From the NCBI RefSeq assembly GCF_011617245.1, contig NZ_CP050152.1, positions 2,718,503 through 2,782,502 of the forward strand: a stretch of 64,000 nt of DNA. The letters are read 5' to 3'. This DNA is from Brevibacterium atlanticum. GTDB taxonomy: Bacteria; Actinomycetota; Actinomycetes; Actinomycetales; Brevibacteriaceae. The position numbers were made by a program, and so were the translations under genes. Shown in pieces: positions 61,541 to 64,000 of the stretch. A model generated the notes under the pieces. That model searched no databases, was not told where the DNA came from, and saw nothing but the letters and a program-made list of their open reading frames with translations. The stretch's first letter is position 1. Every line of letters begins with the position of its first letter.

Positions 61541-63322
61541 ATGAGCAGTGAACACACTAAGACTCAGGAGCTCATCGAGCACCTGAAGAATCCGACAACG
61601 AAGCTGAGGCCCTTCAGACGTGAGGGACTCGACAAAATCGTCTTCTTCGCGGCCGGCATCCTCGCCGTCGCGTTCGTCGTCTGGGGGTTCGTCTCCCCCG
61701 ACAGCCTCGGGGCAGTGGCGGGCACGCTGCTGACCGGGGTCATGGACAACTTCGGCTGGCTCTTCGTCATCGCCGCCACGATCTTCACGATCTTCGTCAT
61801 CGTCGTCGCTGTCAGCCGCTTCGGGCGGATCCCGCTGGGCAAGGACGATGAGAAGCCGGAGTTCAAGACCTCCTCGTGGATCGCGATGATGTTCGCGACC
61901 GGCATGGGCATCGGATTGGTGTTCTCCGCGGTCGGCGAGCCTCTCTTCTTCTACATGTCGCCTCCCCCGAACACCGTCGACGGCTCCTCGGCCGAAGCGA
62001 TGGGCACCTCGATGGGTACGACGCTCTTCCACTGGACCCTCTACCCGTGGGCGATGTACGCCATCGTCGGACTCGGCGTCGCCTACGGTTCGTTCCGCCT
62101 CGGGCGTTCGCAGCTGTTCTCCTCGATGTTCACCCCGCTGTTCGGCGAGCGTGCGGTCAACGGCATCGGCGGCAAGGTCATCAACATCCTCGCGATCCTC
62201 GCCACCCTGTTCGGCTCGGCCTGCTCGCTGGGTCTCGGCGCCATCCAGATCGGCGGCGGCATCGAGTCCGCAGGCATCATGTCCGAGGTCAGCTCCCCTG
62301 TCCTGGTCATCATCATCGCCATCCTCACCGCCGCTTTCGTGGCCTCGGCGGTCTCGGGTGTGGAGAAGGGCATCCAGTGGCTGTCGAACATCAACATGGT
62401 GCTCGCGGTCATCGTCGCTCTCATCGTCTTCATCGGCGGACCGACGCTGTTCATCCTCAACGTCATCCCCTCCTCGGTGGGTTCGTTCATCCAGGATCTG
62501 CCGCAGCTGGCCTCGCGCACCGCGGCCAACGGTGAAGGCGTGAACGAATGGCTGTCGTCATGGACGGTCTTCTACTGGGCATGGTGGGTGTCATGGTCGC
62601 CCTTCGTCGGCCTCTTCATCGCGCGCATCTCGCGCGGTCGCACCGTGCGTCAGTTCGTCACCGGCGTGCTCATCGTGCCCTCCGTCGTCTCGACCATCTG
62701 GTTCGCGATCTTCGGTGGCGGTGCGATCGGCATCCAGGAGCGCGCGGAACGCGGCGAGGGCACGGTCAAAGCGCTGGCGAACATCGTCGACGGCGAGCCG
62801 GACATCAACATGGACACGATCCTGTTCGATCTGCTCGGCGCCCTGCCGCTGCCGAACCTCATCGCGATCATCCTCATGGTCGTCACGGTCATCCTCATCG
62901 CGATCTTCTTCGTCACCGGTGCGGACTCGGCCTCGATCGTCATGGGCACCCTGTCGGCCAACGGCATGCAGGAACCGGGCAAGGGCCTCGTCATCTTCTG
63001 GGGCACCGCGACCGGTGCCGTGGCTGCGGTGATGCTCTTGGCGGGCGGTTCCGATCCCGCCGAGGCACTCGATGGTCTGAAGAACATCACGATCGTCTCC
63101 GCGCTGCCCTTCGTCATCGTCATGCTGCTGTTGTGCGTGGCGGTGTGGAAGGACCTGTCGAGAGATCCGCTCATCATCCAGGAGCAGCTGGCCGCGCACG
63201 TGCTCGAGACCTCGGTGGCCACCGCGGTCGACGAGTACGACGGTGAGATCTTCGGCCTCGAGACCTCGGAACTCCAGATCGAAGACGAGGACATGGAGGC
63301 GGACACCACAACCCAAAAGTGA
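61541..63322 (+). CDS. BCCT-family betaine/carnitine/choline transporter
   Basis: 593 residues, about 12 membrane helices. MFATGMGIGLVFSAVGEPLF carries the GMGIG motif linked to Na+-coupled betaine transport, LFHWTLYPWAMYAIVGL and the signature WTVFYWAWWVSWSPFVGLFI are intact. Cytosolic ends: a basic N-terminal tail and an acidic C-terminus (SELQIEDEDMEADTT) that could sense osmotic state as in BetP. Substrate likely glycine betaine or choline, by family. The start at 61541 (MSSEHTKTQELIEHLK) was preferred to an upstream frame of poor quality. Confidence 0.93.
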   Translation: MSSEHTKTQELIEHLKNPTTKLRPFRREGLDKIVFFAAGILAVAFVVWGFVSPDSLGAVAGTLLTGVMDNFGWLFVIAATIFTIFVIVVAVSRFGRIPLGKDDEKPEFKTSSWIAMMFATGMGIGLVFSAVGEPLFFYMSPPPNTVDGSSAEAMGTSMGTTLFHWTLYPWAMYAIVGLGVAYGSFRLGRSQLFSSMFTPLFGERAVNGIGGKVINILAILATLFGSACSLGLGAIQIGGGIESAGIMSEVSSPVLVIIIAILTAAFVASAVSGVEKGIQWLSNINMVLAVIVALIVFIGGPTLFILNVIPSSVGSFIQDLPQLASRTAANGEGVNEWLSSWTVFYWAWWVSWSPFVGLFIARISRGRTVRQFVTGVLIVPSVVSTIWFAIFGGGAIGIQERAERGEGTVKALANIVDGEPDINMDTILFDLLGALPLPNLIAIILMVVTVILIAIFFVTGADSASIVMGTLSANGMQEPGKGLVIFWGTATGAVAAVMLLAGGSDPAEALDGLKNITIVSALPFVIVMLLLCVAVWKDLSRDPLIIQEQLAAHVLETSVATAVDEYDGEIFGLETSELQIEDEDMEADTTTQK

Positions 63323-63333
63323 CCCCTCTTACT

Positions 63334-63385
63334 ACCTGACGGCGGCCCAGCAACCTCGCGCGAGGTTGCTGGGCCGCCGTCAGGT
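63334..63385 (+). terminator. 52-bp perfect palindrome after the BCCT gene
   Basis: 26-bp arms without spacer, beginning ACCTGACGGCGGCCCAGC and centred on CCTCGCGCGAGG, 11 nt after the transporter stop. The following GTTTTG makes it a rho-independent terminator on the plus strand. It is the same element as 20622-20685 except for one base change matched by its partner on the other arm. Confidence 0.85.
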
Positions 63386-63410
63386 GTTTTGAGCGAAAGG
63401 ATCTGCTCGG

Positions 63411-63899
63411 ATGCGCACGATCATCAGACGCCACATCAGACGCCAGGGAAAGGTCTCGATCGCCGTCGGCTGTATGCTCGTCGTCATGGCAGCTCTGGCG
63501 GTCATCGTGGCGATCGTCCTGGCGTTTGTCATCGATACCCGATTCCTCCTCGTCCTCTTCGGTTCTCTCATCCTGCTCACCGGTGCGGGTGTGAACTTTT
63601 GGATGGGCTCTCGGGCACGATTGGAGATCGCTCCGGAGAGGTTCATCTGGTGCGGCTTCGTCGGTCGTGCGCATCGCATCGCATGGAGAGACCTCGACCG
63701 GATTCTCCTCCCGGCTCCCGGTTCTCGTCCGCGACTGGTGGCGGCCGCACGTCTGCGGGACGGTTCCGTCGTGGAGATCAATGCCCTCTGGGTCTCCCCG
63801 ACCAACCCCGCAAATCTGTTCAGCGCACCTGATCTGTCACACGAGCGCAGAGTCCTCATCGATGGTCATCGGGCGTTTCTCGACGGCCTGTCCAGATAG
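63411..63899 (+). CDS. Membrane protein with a PH-like (YcxB-type) tail
   Basis: 162 residues. Two hydrophobic helices at about 17-41 (IAVGCMLVVMAALAVIVAIV) and 45-66 (FLLVLFGSLILLTGAGVNFW), then a strand-rich soluble domain (ARLEIAPERFIWCGFVGRAH; AWRDLDRILLP) like bacterial PH/YcxB-type tails. Function unknown. The ATG follows the palindromic terminator with a GAAAGGA site. The last 100 nt of the window (63900-64000) hold no complete gene. Confidence 0.72.
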   Translation: MRTIIRRHIRRQGKVSIAVGCMLVVMAALAVIVAIVLAFVIDTRFLLVLFGSLILLTGAGVNFWMGSRARLEIAPERFIWCGFVGRAHRIAWRDLDRILLPAPGSRPRLVAAARLRDGSVVEINALWVSPTNPANLFSAPDLSHERRVLIDGHRAFLDGLSR

Positions 63900-64000
63900 G
63901 CCGGGATCAGTGAGCTTCCGCGGATCGGCACGAATTCCGAGATGCGGCTCAGCCCCGCGTTTCGGCGAAAAGCAGCTCCCCACGGCGCGATGCGTGAGCC

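Noticed and set aside
63900-64000. Start or end of another gene at the window edge
   Set aside because: A minus-strand frame is open through the last 100 nt but too short to show any family feature.

Overview
The window looks like a chromosomal core region of a high-GC actinobacterium. The gene order smc-ftsY-amt-ffh-rpsP-khpA-rimM-trmD-rplS-lepB-rnhB-DUF2469-yraN-comM-dprA-xerC-rpsB-tsf-pyrH-frr-cdsA-rlmN-dxr-rseP-GNAT-proS-rimP-nusA-ylxR-infB-rbfA-truB-ribF-rpsO-pnp is typical of Actinomycetota. The added BCCT transporter, VOC/SDR genes and overall gene style suggest a Brevibacterium-like member of the Micrococcales, but the genus is inferred, not proven. Almost all core genes lie on the minus strand with tight 1-11 nt overlaps (many ATGA). 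Small plus-strand islands interrupt them: VOC-VOC-SDR, DUF4439-kinase, Nudix-S4, serine hydrolase, glutaryl-CoA dehydrogenase-like, M23/M15 peptidase, and BCCT transporter.

Layout. 1-5.7 kb: a truncated ThDP-dependent enzyme coupled to a Glu/Leu/Phe/Val dehydrogenase with a TetR-type operator upstream, a small VOC-VOC-SDR unit, a TetR regulator and an M16 peptidase. 5.7-21.5 kb: the RNA-processing and translation block pnp-rpsO-ribF, a SatD pair, truB, a cell-wall M15-like protein, rbfA, infB, ylxR, nusA and rimP, then a lipoprotein/kinase pair and a TauE/SafE permease. 21.5-40.6 kb: proS, Nudix regulator plus S4 protein, GNAT, serine hydrolase, rseP-dxr, acyl-CoA dehydrogenase, a PrmC-like methyltransferase, a DivIVA-domain pair, rlmN, cdsA-frr-pyrH and tsf-rpsB. 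40.6-53.8 kb: wall peptidase, xerC-dprA-comM-yraN, DUF2469-rnhB, two signal peptidases, rplS, trmD-rimM, khpA-rpsP and ffh. 54-64 kb: amt with a GlnR-type box, ftsY, smc, tRNA-Asn, a BCCT transporter and a small membrane protein.

The genes serve mainly ribosome assembly, tRNA modification, SRP/Sec export, isoprenoid and phospholipid synthesis and chromosome maintenance. Two slots that are usually filled are empty: ispG is not next to rseP/dxr, and glnK-glnD do not follow amt.

The most distinctive non-gene signals are: two near-identical perfect palindromes (64 and 52 bp) with a compensated base change; a repeated 13-mer with a palindromic core, found between genes and inside protein linkers; a matched pair of operators (CCTGTGGA-N13-TCCACAGG) upstream of the yraN-comM-dprA-xerC group and of a wall peptidase; a likely CTG-initiated M16 peptidase overlapping the pnp stop codon; and a UUCG-capped hairpin inside the start of a signal peptidase gene. 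I saw no rRNA, CRISPR array, insertion sequence or phage gene.
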